From positions 24,387 to 88,386 of the IMG/VR virus record IMGVR_UViG_3300026097_001139: a stretch of DNA of 64,000 nucleotides. One strand, given 5' to 3'. Shown here piece after piece: positions 17,272-24,789 of this stretch; position 1 is the first letter of the stretch, and every line of letters starts with the position of its first letter. The notes under the pieces are model-generated. The model worked only from the letters and a program-made list of their open reading frames with translations, had not been told where the DNA came from and ran no database searches. This DNA is from a virus. The translations under genes and the position numbers were made by a program.

Positions 17272-17452
17272 GCCTTCTCTCCACAAAAATCTTAAGTGTA
17301 CCACCATCGTCCTGAAAATCATAGCGCAAGCTCTCGCCTGATCGAAAGTGGCGTGTATAACTGCGACCGTCTTCGTCGATTACTTCCAGTCGGTTAACCT
17401 TTGCTAATTTCTCTGTGGCAAGTTCTAACGCCATTTCATGTAGGTCCATCAT
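17261..17452 (-). CDS. Hypothetical protein, 63 aa
   Basis: Small charged protein, helical at its N-terminus and beta-like after residue 20 (RLEVIDEDGRSYTRHF). Start overlaps the upstream stop (ATGA). Function unknown. Confidence 0.6.
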   Translation of the reverse strand: MMDLHEMALELATEKLAKVNRLEVIDEDGRSYTRHFRSGESLRYDFQDDGGTLKIFVERRREH

Positions 17453-17646
17453 TTGTCTCCAAATACATCAGGTGCAGATTCTGCCGCACGTTGCATATCA
17501 TAGTCCAGGGGATAGTGCTTCAAACACCTGCGTGCCTGTTCTCTAACATACTTGGGCACACGCGGCGTTTTCTTTGGATCTAGCAAGTCTTTCAAAAACT
17601 GTTCTGTGTTAATTACAGCATGTTTCCTTTCGACAGGCAGTGTCAT
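17449..17646 (-). CDS. BPSL0761-like small protein, 65 aa
   Basis: The pattern MTLPVERKHAVINTEQFL, then TPRVPKYVREQARRCLKHYP and a C-terminal AAESAPDVFG fits the small BPSL0761-type family found in proteobacteria and phages, whose function is unknown. It lies two bases after the ClpP gene. Confidence 0.65.
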   Translation of the reverse strand: MTLPVERKHAVINTEQFLKDLLDPKKTPRVPKYVREQARRCLKHYPLDYDMQRAAESAPDVFGDK

Positions 17647-17648
17647 AT

Positions 17649-18269
17649 CTAGGGTCTCTTCTCTACCACTTGATCTGCTAGTCCATATTCCACAGCTTCT
17701 TGAGCACTGAGAAAAGTATCAAACTTCATGTCTTCGTATAAGTCATCGTAGGTTTTACCTGCTGTGTTATGCACAGCATACAGTTCAGTTAACCTTTTGT
17801 TGATTCTCTTGCTTTCATCTAGATGTCGCTTTTGATCCTCAAACTCAAGCTCTTGTACGTGCACACTGCCTGACGTGCCGCGTGTACCAGAACTTACCCT
17901 GTGGATCATTGTGCGTGACTCGGGTAATACATAGCGTTTACCGGGCGCACCTGCCATTGCCAGGAACGATCCCATGCTGGCAGCCTGGCCCATTACATAG
18001 GTTGCTACATCAGGCTTGATAAACTGCATGGTATCATATATGCTTAATCCAGCAGTAACGCCGCCGCCTGGACTGTTGATAAACAAGCTGATTTCTTTTT
18101 CAGGATTTTCGCTTTCTAAAAATAACAACTGTGCTACCACAGTGTTCGCCATGTGATCTTCAACTACGCCGTTGAGCATCACAATGCGTTCTTTGAGCAG
18201 TCTACTGTAGATGTCATAAGCACGTTCGCCTTTGGCTGTGCTTTCTACTACCATTGGAATTAAAGACAT
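17649..18269 (-). CDS. clpP: ClpP-like serine protease
   Basis: 206 residues. The triad is complete: Ser98 in GQAASMGS, His123 in TMIHR and Asp184 in [18 protein letters not shown] is the substrate-strand loop. The frame runs upstream to 18353 through the tRNA genes, but the first good start is the ATG at 18269 after AAGGAAAA. Host ClpP works with ClpX or ClpA; no partner ATPase of that type is seen here. Phage ClpP may act in capsid maturation or redirect host proteolysis. Probably co-transcribed with the tRNAs. Confidence 0.9.
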   Translation of the reverse strand: MSLIPMVVESTAKGERAYDIYSRLLKERIVMLNGVVEDHMANTVVAQLLFLESENPEKEISLFINSPGGGVTAGLSIYDTMQFIKPDVATYVMGQAASMGSFLAMAGAPGKRYVLPESRTMIHRVSSGTRGTSGSVHVQELEFEDQKRHLDESKRINKRLTELYAVHNTAGKTYDDLYEDMKFDTFLSAQEAVEYGLADQVVEKRP

Positions 18270-18284
18270 GTTTTTCCTTATAGT

Positions 18285-18359
18285 TGGAGCTACGGACAGG
18301 ACTTGCACCTGCATAAAACGGATTTGCAGTCCGTCGCCTAACTGTTCAGCCACCGTAGC
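18285..18359 (-). tRNA. tRNA-Cys (GCA)
   Basis: On the minus strand the acceptor GCTACGG pairs with CCGTAGC, the anticodon loop CTGCAAA sits on an ACGGA/TCCGT stem, and the T arm is GCAGG/CCTGT with loop TGCAAGT. CCA is encoded. The T loop differs from the usual TTCRANY. Length 75 nt including CCA. Confidence 0.9.
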
Positions 18360-18363
18360 ATGC

Positions 18364-18437
18364 TGGCACCGGATGACGGAATCGAACCGCCGCCAAGGGT
18401 TTTGGAGACCCCTGTCATACCATTAGACCAATCCGGC
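18364..18437 (-). tRNA. tRNA-Trp (CCA anticodon)
   Basis: Acceptor GCCGGAT pairs with ATCCGGT (first pair G-T). Anticodon loop CTCCAAA lies on GGGGT/ACCCT. T arm is GGCGG/CCGTC with the canonical loop TTCGATT. The 3' CCA is encoded. It begins at the last base of the upstream small gene and is four bases from tRNA-Cys, so they are likely one precursor. Confidence 0.92.
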
Positions 18438-18637
18438 TATTTTTGTTCAACTTTTTGCAATTGCTCAACCATGTTCAAAAACTGATCAAACATTTGGTTG
18501 GTTTTGTCCTTGCCTGCAGGAATACAAATTGCCTTAGCATCGTGCACTCGCACCTGCTCAAGTGCTTCCTGACAAACATCTTTGCTAGCATATGACATTT
18601 CCAGTCCTAACGCAACCGATAAGAGCAAATAGGTCAT
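18437..18637 (-). CDS. Small possibly exported hypothetical protein, 66 aa
   Basis: The N-terminus MTYLLLSVALGLEMSYASKD looks like a signal peptide with possible cleavage after YAS. The mature part has two cysteines and a helical tail. Periplasmic location is inferred only. Start overlaps the upstream stop. Confidence 0.6.
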   Translation of the reverse strand: MTYLLLSVALGLEMSYASKDVCQEALEQVRVHDAKAICIPAGKDKTNQMFDQFLNMVEQLQKVEQK

Positions 18638-18873
18638 ACCACTGGCACCTCATGGTTGAATGCTTTGATGATGGCTTCTTGTTCAACCTGCTTTGCACGA
18701 CTGTTAAAGGTGTCAATCAAACTGTCCATCATGAAGTCGCTGAGTGCGTCACTGCATCCCAGCAGTGCGCCTTGTAAATTTGCCGTGGCGTACAAATAAG
18801 CGTCGCCGCCATAGAGATTTTTCTGTGCAGCTATCATGCGTTCAATTGCCGCTGACAGTTGGTCTTTTTTCAT
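18634..18873 (-). CDS. Hypothetical protein, 79 aa
   Basis: Helical soluble protein without motif. Overlaps both neighbours by 4 bases, as in a coupled operon of small unknown genes between 18437 and 19721. Confidence 0.65.
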   Translation of the reverse strand: MKKDQLSAAIERMIAAQKNLYGGDAYLYATANLQGALLGCSDALSDFMMDSLIDTFNSRAKQVEQEAIIKAFNHEVPVV

Positions 18874-19073
18874 CGTGTTACCTCTTTGATTGAGTTTTGC
18901 AACTCTTTGTCAATTACTTTTTTGAATTTTCTATATCGCTTGCCAAATGTCATGGGCTTGGAGAACACATCAATTTCTCCTGAGTCTCTTCGATAGGCAA
19001 ACATTTTGTCACCTTTAACCAAGTAGGTGTGGCAACGCAGACCAACAGTTTGTTCCAGCAATGCTTCCATCAT
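18870..19073 (-). CDS. Hypothetical protein, 67 aa
   Basis: Small basic protein (KPMTFGKRYRKFKKVIDKEL) with no known motif. Overlaps the upstream gene by 4 bases. Function unknown. Confidence 0.65.
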   Translation of the reverse strand: MMEALLEQTVGLRCHTYLVKGDKMFAYRRDSGEIDVFSKPMTFGKRYRKFKKVIDKELQNSIKEVTR

Positions 19074-19462
19074 GCCGCCTCCAAATCAAAGTATTCTTCA
19101 TAGGGCAGAGGCTCAACATCATCTGGCAAGCCTTTTTTGCACTCTGCTTCCCAAGCCTCTGCGGCCTGCTCTTCCTCGAACTGAATACGCAGTTGAGCGC
19201 AGATGTTATCGTAGGTAGCCTCCATGTCCTCGATGCTCATCTCATCCCAGTCAAGGCGCAAGCGGCAACCGTAGAGGTCCTTGCTCGCATCGCTGATACC
19301 ATTGATCAACTCGTTGCGACGGAAGTCCTCTACAGTGTAGATGCCCATGTCATACCAATGACTCATATCGTCTGTGTACTTAGACATCCACAGACTAGGC
19401 TCCTGTTCCATCATCAGGTCAGCCTTAGCATTCAAACTCTCAATGTATTGTAACAAAGTCAT
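19070..19462 (-). CDS. Acidic hypothetical protein, 130 aa
   Basis: Acidic, Trp- and Met-rich helical protein (MSHWYDMGIYTVEDFRRNELING). No family recognised. Its start overlaps the stop of a 44-residue ORF upstream. Confidence 0.65.
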   Translation of the reverse strand: MTLLQYIESLNAKADLMMEQEPSLWMSKYTDDMSHWYDMGIYTVEDFRRNELINGISDASKDLYGCRLRLDWDEMSIEDMEATYDNICAQLRIQFEEEQAAEAWEAECKKGLPDDVEPLPYEEYFDLEAA

Positions 19463-19593
19463 ACTAGCTCTCCTTGATATTCTTTGATTTCAATAACTCG
19501 GTTGATCCACTGTGGTAGCAACGAAAACCCTTGTTGATTTGCACTCACGCACAAGCTGAACTTGTCGTTGAAAAAAACAAAAGTTTTGACCAT
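19459..19593 (-). CDS. Hypothetical protein, 44 aa
   Basis: ATG at 19593 reads MVKTFVFFNDKFSLCVSANQ and ends KEYQGELV; the TGA overlaps the next start (ATGA). It fills an otherwise empty stretch between packed genes, which is the main support. Function unknown. Confidence 0.55.
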   Translation of the reverse strand: MVKTFVFFNDKFSLCVSANQQGFSLLPQWINRVIEIKEYQGELV

Positions 19594-19607
19594 TTGTGGT
19601 TTGCGCT

Positions 19608-19721
19608 TTACCATTTTGTAAACAATTCGCCTTTAACAGCAAGAGCAATTACCAGTCCAAGGACCGTGACTGCAAGACCAATTTCATCGGCATATGTAGT
19701 CTGGTAAACAAAATTAGGCAT
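19608..19721 (-). CDS. Single-pass membrane peptide, 37 aa
   Basis: MPNFVYQTTYADEIGLAVTV begins the peptide and LGLVIALAVKGELFTKW ends it: residues about 14-29 form one hydrophobic segment. First gene after the promoter at 19753-19781, with TGGAGTACACAA before the ATG. Possibly a host-membrane-acting early peptide. Confidence 0.6.
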   Translation of the reverse strand: MPNFVYQTTYADEIGLAVTVLGLVIALAVKGELFTKW

Positions 19722-19752
19722 TTGTGTACTCCATATCAAACCCTACATATAC

Positions 19753-19781
19753 ATAATACTAAAGCAGCGATGGTGTGTCAA
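19753..19781 (-). promoter_or_regulatory. Sigma70-like promoter for the small-gene/tRNA/ClpP operon
   Basis: TTGACA (19781-19776), 17-base spacer, TATTAT (19758-19753) on the minus strand. It precedes the membrane peptide and the run of coupled genes down to the tRNAs and ClpP. No terminator is seen within that run. Confidence 0.87.
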
Positions 19782-19814
19782 CCTTTTTATCAAAAAGAGT
19801 TAAATTTTTAGTAA

Positions 19815-20399
19815 TCAAGCAACCACAAGTTCGTAGATTTCCTTCCAGTTACGCACCCGGGTGATATTGAGATTGGTTGAATCAAACTCCAGGTTATGCC
19901 CGTGATCCATAAGCAAGCTGCGTAGCCCGCAACGTGATCCCTCCACAGCATTTTCTGGTTTGTCTTCTACCCACCAACAACCAGTGTTGGTATACTCGTC
20001 CAGTGCTTCGTCTTTGTCTGCACCAGTGTCCAGGTACACATAACGTTCAAACACACTGTCGCCAAACATTTCGCGAAGATTTTTGGTACGCAAGTGTTGT
20101 GCATACACTTCGTTGCTGAGACTGGTGATAGCATGGAAAATATAACCGTGTTCTTGATGCAGTTTTTTCACATAGTGAATTGCATCACGCAAAGGCGGTA
20201 GTTTGCGTATCTGTGCACTTTCGTTGAACATGCGAATCAAGCGTTTTGCTTCACTGCTTTCAATGCCATACTTGATGTGCATTTTGTATTGACCCAGTGA
20301 TTTCACAGTGTAACCGTGACGCTTCATCCACTGATCGAACGCATATTCCCAGTCCAGTAATACACCGTCGCAGTCTACCAATATTACTTTGTCTTTCAT
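19815..20399 (-). CDS. HAD-superfamily phosphatase (5'-nucleotidase-like)
   Basis: 194 residues. The HAD motif I is DCDGVLLDW (D9 nucleophile, D11). ITSLSN near 95 fits motif II and VEDKPENAVEGSRCG near 148 fits the acidic motif IV. The size and cap resemble deoxynucleotidase-like HAD proteins, so a role in nucleotide recycling is plausible but substrate is uncertain. Overlaps a 60-residue gene upstream. Confidence 0.8.
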   Translation of the reverse strand: MKDKVILVDCDGVLLDWEYAFDQWMKRHGYTVKSLGQYKMHIKYGIESSEAKRLIRMFNESAQIRKLPPLRDAIHYVKKLHQEHGYIFHAITSLSNEVYAQHLRTKNLREMFGDSVFERYVYLDTGADKDEALDEYTNTGCWWVEDKPENAVEGSRCGLRSLLMDHGHNLEFDSTNLNITRVRNWKEIYELVVA

Positions 20400-20578
20400 T
20401 GTTCTTCCAAGATTACTTTGAATTGATTGTAGCTTGCACGTAGTTCACGCAACAGCATGCCTCTTGTGCTTGGCGATATTGTTTCCAAGAAAAGATCATG
20501 CACTGGTTCTGGATCACCGTGATGGTCGCCAATGCGATCAATCAGTTCTTTTACTAGTTGATCTGATGTTGCATTCAT
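20396..20578 (-). CDS. Hypothetical protein, 60 aa
   Basis: Small helical protein (ISPSTRGMLLRELRASYNQF) ending in the 4-base overlap with the HAD gene. No recognised motif. Confidence 0.6.
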   Translation of the reverse strand: MNATSDQLVKELIDRIGDHHGDPEPVHDLFLETISPSTRGMLLRELRASYNQFKVILEEQ

Positions 20579-20591
20579 ATATATGCTCCTG

Positions 20592-20963
20592 TTAAGCTAC
20601 ATGCACACTGTAGCTGTTTGTGCGCGGTTTATAAACAAGTGTGTACCCTAGTTGCTCCAACTGCTGTATTGCACGCTGTTTGCGAATTTTGTGTTCCGAT
20701 ACAGTGTACTGCACAACACGATCATATTTTACTTCCGTGTGGGCTGGTTTGCGGCGTGTTGCTGGACGAGCAGTTTGGTATGCATTGGTGTAAGAAAAAA
20801 CTAGGTTGCGAAGGATATTGTCAACAGCAGCTACGTTTGCTTGATGTGAAGCACTGTCAAAAAGTGTGCGATTAGCGCGATATGCAGCACGAGCACGACT
20901 GTTAATGTCCATTACAGCAAAACGCTTGTTTACGGACTCGTTTGTGTCTTTTACTTGCAACAT
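20592..20963 (-). CDS. Basic hypothetical protein, 123 aa
   Basis: Basic protein (RARAAYRANRTLF; ARPATRRKPAH) that may bind nucleic acid. The frame opens at 20993, but that ATG lies two bases after the -10 box of its promoter. The ATG at 20963, preceded by GAGGATCAACTGC, is the functional start. Early expression is likely. Confidence 0.65.
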   Translation of the reverse strand: MLQVKDTNESVNKRFAVMDINSRARAAYRANRTLFDSASHQANVAAVDNILRNLVFSYTNAYQTARPATRRKPAHTEVKYDRVVQYTVSEHKIRKQRAIQQLEQLGYTLVYKPRTNSYSVHVA

Positions 20964-20995
20964 GCAGTTGATCCTCATAACTTCACTGTACATAT

Positions 20996-21024
20996 AGTAT
21001 ATGATCAGTTTGCAAAAAGGTCAA
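20996..21024 (-). promoter_or_regulatory. Sigma70-like promoter inside a terminator-like hairpin
   Basis: TTGACC (21024-21019), 17-base spacer, TATACT (21001-20996) on the minus strand. The -35 box forms the loop and first stem bases of the hairpin at 21013-21032. Confidence 0.82.
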
Positions 21025-21032
21025 CCTTTTTG
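21013..21032 (-). terminator. Compact hairpin after the HTH gene
   Basis: Perfect 8-bp arms CAAAAAGG and CCTTTTTG around a 4-base loop, four bases after the stop of 21037-21240. The T-rich 3' arm resembles short phage terminators, but there is no further T-run. Confidence 0.5.
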
Positions 21033-21036
21033 AATT

Positions 21037-21240
21037 TTAGAGTTGAGGATCCGATCCTGGATATACATATTGCTCTGGATCAAAGTCTGATGCGCCACTG
21101 GCTGGCCCAAACAAAGCATCAGCTTCGTCTTTTACCCAGGTCAAGCTTACATCCAACTTTTTGGCAATCTGCTCCTGTGTGAGCTTGCCTTCGCGTAGAA
21201 GTTCTTGTATTTCAAATATTGTTGCACTCATAGCACTCAT
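21037..21240 (-). CDS. Small helix-turn-helix protein, 67 aa
   Basis: Residues about 17-40 (KLTQEQIAKKLDVSLTWVKDEA) fit a helix-turn-helix, with an unstructured C-terminus ending in PGSDPQL. Probably an early DNA-binding regulator. The ATG at 21240 follows GGGAGATTTTT. The frame opens at 21270, but that region lies in the hairpin and -10 area. Own promoter at 21273-21301. Confidence 0.7.
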   Translation of the reverse strand: MSAMSATIFEIQELLREGKLTQEQIAKKLDVSLTWVKDEADALFGPASGASDFDPEQYVYPGSDPQL

Positions 21241-21244
21241 AAAA

Positions 21245-21288
21245 ATCTCCCAGTACACAACATAATACATGTAGTATACTTGGGAGAT
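21245..21288 (-). promoter_or_regulatory. Hairpin pairing the HTH gene's Shine-Dalgarno with a distal anti-SD
   Basis: ATCTCCCA (21245-21252) and TGGGAGAT (21281-21288) form a perfect 8-bp stem with a 28-base loop; three more pairs are possible after a one-base bulge. In minus-strand RNA GGGAGAT is the ribosome-binding site. The -10 box lies inside the loop. Confidence 0.65.
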
Positions 21289-21301
21289 CCATCATTGTCA
21301 A
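21273..21301 (-). promoter_or_regulatory. Sigma70-like promoter of the HTH gene
   Basis: TTGACA (21301-21296), 17-base spacer, TATACT (21278-21273) on the minus strand. The -35 box overlaps the end of the DctP-like gene. Confidence 0.88.
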
Positions 21302-22257
21302 TGGGTATTTTCGATACTGTCTACCAGTCCTGGAGAAAACACAGTTTTTGCATGTGTCTTGCGGATTTCCGCTGCACGAGCATGCAATTCTGCTTCTTCT
21401 TCTTCGCTTAGGTAAACAATGTTAACACCTTCGCTTTCTAGCTTGCGTAGGTTTGTTTCGCCGTCTTTCAAGCTCAGTGCACGTTCGTTCCGCGCTGCTT
21501 GAATTGCCGCTTTGATGAACACATCCTGCACTGCCTGTGGCAAGCTGTTGAACCAATCTTGGTTAACAACAATGCTTGTAAGGAACAAACTGTGCTCAGT
21601 GTGAACAATACTTTCGATCCACTCGTCACAACGATCAGGATAAATTCTCTGCGTTACGTATTCTGCAGCCTGTACTTTACCATTTTTAGCTAGTTCCCAA
21701 GTTTGCTCTGTGTCAGCCGGAACAGCTTCGCCGCCTAGCATTTCAATAGCTTCTTGAGCTTGTTGACTTAGTCCTGCACGAATTGGCAAACCAGCTAGTT
21801 CGCCCAAGCTGGTTACACGCTGACTGCTTGGTAGCAATCTGTAACCACCACTGTAGGTGTAGGCTAGTCCTTTGATGCCACTGTCTTTGTCAAACTTGTT
21901 AAGAAGTTCTTCGCCAATTTCACCTTCTAGAACTTTTGCCGCATGCTCGTGATCGCGGAAAAGATAAGGCAAGTCAAGTACATGCATTTCTGGATTGAAC
22001 TGACGTGCAAGACTGGTTGTTTGCATCTGTGCAATCTGCACCTCGCCACTCTGTAGCAGTCTCCAGAGGTTGTGTCTATTAACTGGCACTTTTGCTTGGT
22101 GCTTTGCGTTGTATTCGTCGTCAGTGAGCACCTCGACATTGATGTCAAGATCGTCGCCTGCGTACTCTTTGACTAGGTTAGCAAAGTCTTCTGCTACTCT
22201 GTAAAAGAGGTATTTTGGTTCATGGGCAATAACCCAAGTTAGGTTGTAAGTTGTCAT
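21298..22257 (-). CDS. DctP-like (TRAP-type) solute-binding protein without signal peptide
   Basis: About 319 residues with the DctP fold pattern: GEVQIAQM, HVLDLPYLFRDHEHA, YTYSGGYRLLPSSQ, LAGLPIRAG, VQAAEYVTQRIYPDR. TRAP binding proteins normally sit in the periplasm, but this N-terminus (MTTYNLTWVIAHEPKYLFYR) has no signal peptide and no membrane subunits are encoded nearby. The frame opens at 22299; I take the ATG at 22257 after AGAGAGAGATCTT. A late-type box precedes it. A cytoplasmic sensor or virion role is possible. Confidence 0.8.
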   Translation of the reverse strand: MTTYNLTWVIAHEPKYLFYRVAEDFANLVKEYAGDDLDINVEVLTDDEYNAKHQAKVPVNRHNLWRLLQSGEVQIAQMQTTSLARQFNPEMHVLDLPYLFRDHEHAAKVLEGEIGEELLNKFDKDSGIKGLAYTYSGGYRLLPSSQRVTSLGELAGLPIRAGLSQQAQEAIEMLGGEAVPADTEQTWELAKNGKVQAAEYVTQRIYPDRCDEWIESIVHTEHSLFLTSIVVNQDWFNSLPQAVQDVFIKAAIQAARNERALSLKDGETNLRKLESEGVNIVYLSEEEEAELHARAAEIRKTHAKTVFSPGLVDSIENTH

Positions 22258-22289
22258 AAGATCTCTCTCTAATATTGCAATACGAATGG

Positions 22290-22296
22290 TATTTAG
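22290..22296 (-). promoter_or_regulatory. T4-late-like box CTAAATA before the DctP-like gene
   Basis: GCTAAATACC on the minus strand, about 33 bases before the ATG at 22257. Confidence 0.6.
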
Positions 22297-22301
22297 CAAG
22301 G

Positions 22302-22904
22302 TTAATATTCAAACCCCAGGTATTCAAAGTCATCATGCCAGAATTCTTGTACAAGTAATTTGTGTTTATCTGTTAGTCTAGTGGTAATCTGTTTAGACAC
22401 GTTTACTTTGCGCAGGGAATAATCTGCTTCGCCAAAGTATTTGGTCATTAGTTCTTCATAGTCATTATCAAGTGAAGATTTGTTTAACACAATATTACAG
22501 TGTTTTGCCCAATACCACTGGGGTGCAAAAAACGCACCACAAGAACTAGTTTCAGTAATTGCTTTTATATGATCGACAAGCCATTGTGCAAAGTCTAGTT
22601 CAGATTTAAATTCAAGTTCGTTGCTTTTGCGTGCATAATCTCTGTGTAAGTACCTCCAAGCACTTGCAAATCTATCATATGGATGTTGTACTACACAAAA
22701 TCGATCTTTTGCTAATAGTTGTTTTTGAAATTCTGACAAATGAAACAAACTTGGATGCTGATTCTCGTCTGTAGTGTGCCAGTACATATCAAGCACCCGG
22801 TGCCTGTCATTTAGTTGTAGATTATGTACTATAGCACTTGATGCATTTTTGGTAATAGCAAAAAACGTTAACTGCGGTGTATCATTGCAAGAAAGCGTAT
22901 ACAT
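22302..22904 (-). CDS. Sulfotransferase family 2-like protein A, 200 aa
   Basis: The PAPS 5'-phosphosulfate-type loop is ITKNASSA (17-24) and the 3'-phosphate-type segment is VVQHPYDRFASAW (71-83). It ends in DFEYLGFEY, identical to its paralogue upstream. Family 2 sulfotransferases move sulfate from PAPS to carbohydrates. It may sulfate a surface or virion glycan. AT-rich. Ribosome-binding site weak. Confidence 0.85.
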   Translation of the reverse strand: MYTLSCNDTPQLTFFAITKNASSAIVHNLQLNDRHRVLDMYWHTTDENQHPSLFHLSEFQKQLLAKDRFCVVQHPYDRFASAWRYLHRDYARKSNELEFKSELDFAQWLVDHIKAITETSSCGAFFAPQWYWAKHCNIVLNKSSLDNDYEELMTKYFGEADYSLRKVNVSKQITTRLTDKHKLLVQEFWHDDFEYLGFEY

Positions 22905-22935
22905 GCTTCTACTTATAGTTTACAACTTAGCCACA

Positions 22936-23547
22936 TTAATATTCAAACCCTAGGTATTCAAAGTCATCTGCGTATATTTTTTGGATTATTTTTTTGTGAT
23001 AATGTTTTAACTCGACACTGTTTTTACTGTTTAAAACATTTTTCCTAGGTAAATTGTAAATGCCAGGCATTACATACTTTTTTAGTAAATTGTTGAAATC
23101 TTTGTCAAGATTATTAAAGTCGAGGTAGATATTGCAATGTTGTGCCCAGTGCCATTGTGGTGCATAAAAATAAAAAAAATTCGGGTCGAAAGTAGCGTGT
23201 TTATAATCCATGTGTTTTTCATAAAATCGTTTAAGGAGAAATTCCTCAAACGATTCATCTGAATCATACGAGTCAATATGTATTACAGAATATTGCCATA
23301 GACTTTTTGCACGCTCGTAAGGATGTCGTAAAACACATACTCGGTTATTTGCTAATGCTGGATACTCTAAATCTGATAAATTGTTTATACTTGCATGAGG
23401 TTTATAGCAAACTTGTTTGGTTTTGTATTTTTCGTGTGAGCTAAATGGAAAAGCATAATACAGTGCTGCAGATATTGATACACTAGCAGTTTTTGGAATC
23501 CAGAAAAATGTTAAGATAGGTTGATCGTTTCGTAAAATTGTATCCAC
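22936..23547 (-). CDS. Sulfotransferase family 2-like protein B, 203 aa, GTG start
   Basis: Paralogue of 22302-22904: IPKTASVS (17-24), VLRHPYERAKSLW (72-84), FYAPQWHWAQHCNIYLDF and the same C-terminal DFEYLGFEY. Identity is spread along the length, so this is a tandem duplication. Start GTG at 23547 directly follows an ATAAATA box and AGGAGC. Divergent from the plus-strand glycosyltransferase-like pair. Confidence 0.85.
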   Translation of the reverse strand: MDTILRNDQPILTFFWIPKTASVSISAALYYAFPFSSHEKYKTKQVCYKPHASINNLSDLEYPALANNRVCVLRHPYERAKSLWQYSVIHIDSYDSDESFEEFLLKRFYEKHMDYKHATFDPNFFYFYAPQWHWAQHCNIYLDFNNLDKDFNNLLKKYVMPGIYNLPRKNVLNSKNSVELKHYHKKIIQKIYADDFEYLGFEY

Positions 23548-23552
23548 GCTCC

Positions 23553-23559
23553 TATTTAT
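23553..23559 (-). promoter_or_regulatory. ATAAATA late-promoter-like box before sulfotransferase B
   Basis: TAATAAATAGGAGC ends at the GTG start. T4 spacing would place the RNA start on the G of GTG. Lies in an AT-rich divergent gap, so chance is possible. Confidence 0.45.
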
Positions 23560-23588
23560 TAAAATTAAAATAGTAAAAACGAAAAAAA

Positions 23589-23595
23589 ATAAATA
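23589..23595 (+). promoter_or_regulatory. ATAAATA late-promoter-like box before the plus-strand block
   Basis: AAATAAATATTAG on the plus strand 49 bases before the ATG at 23644. With the box at 23553 it makes a divergent late-promoter pair. AT-rich context lowers confidence. Confidence 0.45.
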
Positions 23596-23643
23596 TTAGT
23601 ATGTTGCCGTTTATCAATAAATTACACCGTGTGATTACTACAT

Positions 23644-24789
23644 ATGATCCCGTTAGTTCCTAAAAGCAAATCATTAAATATCGATCAATTTTTTTCTATT
23701 CTTCATACATGGGAAAACTACCGAGACGTGTACAAATATTCCAGTAATCATTTATATACAAAATTCTCTTCTGACAGACAGTTTCCAATTTTTGATTTTT
23801 CCGAATCGGCTGATGTAATAAATTCAGATCAATCAAGCATCAAATTTCTTATAGAATTAAAAGAAGGAAGCCAAAAAATTCCAGACTGGATTGTTAGCGT
23901 CAATGACCTAGATTCATCAGTCCACTATGTCATCATAACACCAGATAAATTCAATGCAGAGCAATTAATTTTAAAAAACCAATTATCAGAAAAACTCAAC
24001 TACTCAGTAGTTTGGTTTCCTTACCATTTATATTGTTTAACGCCCGGCGACTTTTTTGCACCATTGTATAACTTTTGTTCAATGGACAATAACAAGTTTT
24101 ACAATTTTTCAAAAGAAAAAGAAATCAGTTTTTTAGCAATGTCAGGTACCAATCGGCCCGAGCGGACATACTTTACTATAAAGTTAAAGAAAAATTTTGG
24201 TGATTGCAGTGCTATTAGTTATAATGGACAAACATACGGTGTTACTGAAATTTTTGAAAAAGACTTTCAATTTCCGAGGGAAGTTCATCATTCGTCACTG
24301 GATTCAGGTGTAAGGACTGGAAATATATTTTCAGCTGGGGGTATAAAACAAGACGTTGGACATGCTGTGTCTGTAGATTTATTTGATTCAGCATACCTAC
24401 AAATAGTAAGCGAAACGCAAGCAGGTATTGACACTCATGACAATTTCTTTGTAACAGAAAAAACCACAAAAGTTTTGTTCACTGGAATGCCTTTTGTAAT
24501 CTTTGGCGCACGCGACTATTTGAAAAATCTTAGAGAACTTGGGTTTATGACATATGAGTCCTTGTGGAGTGAAGAATATGATTCTTTACCTAGTTGGCGG
24601 CAACGAGTAGGTGCAATTATTTCTTTACTTCACAAACTTAAAGAATTTGATTGGCAAGCAGCACTGCCAACTCTCAGAGAAATCCACTATAACAATCTCA
24701 TGGTTTTAGCAAATAGAAATAAAATTTTCCACAACTGTTTGCTTGAAGCTGAAAATTCAATAGCAAAAATTATCAAGGAACATGGATAA
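23644..24789 (+). CDS. Glycosyltransferase-like protein A (GT10/exostosin-like C-terminus), 381 aa
   Basis: Unassigned family. The C-terminal half has DNFFVTEKTTKVLFTGMPFV followed by GARDYLKNLRELGFMTYESLW, the pattern seen in fucosyltransferase/exostosin-like enzymes (xxTEKT, P-V/I-xxG, L--LR--GF-T). The N-terminal half shares ESADVIN and TGxNRPER-type segments with the next gene. It probably transfers a sugar. The stop is directly followed by the ATG of its paralogue. AT-rich. Confidence 0.6.
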   Translation: MIPLVPKSKSLNIDQFFSILHTWENYRDVYKYSSNHLYTKFSSDRQFPIFDFSESADVINSDQSSIKFLIELKEGSQKIPDWIVSVNDLDSSVHYVIITPDKFNAEQLILKNQLSEKLNYSVVWFPYHLYCLTPGDFFAPLYNFCSMDNNKFYNFSKEKEISFLAMSGTNRPERTYFTIKLKKNFGDCSAISYNGQTYGVTEIFEKDFQFPREVHHSSLDSGVRTGNIFSAGGIKQDVGHAVSVDLFDSAYLQIVSETQAGIDTHDNFFVTEKTTKVLFTGMPFVIFGARDYLKNLRELGFMTYESLWSEEYDSLPSWRQRVGAIISLLHKLKEFDWQAALPTLREIHYNNLMVLANRNKIFHNCLLEAENSIAKIIKEHG

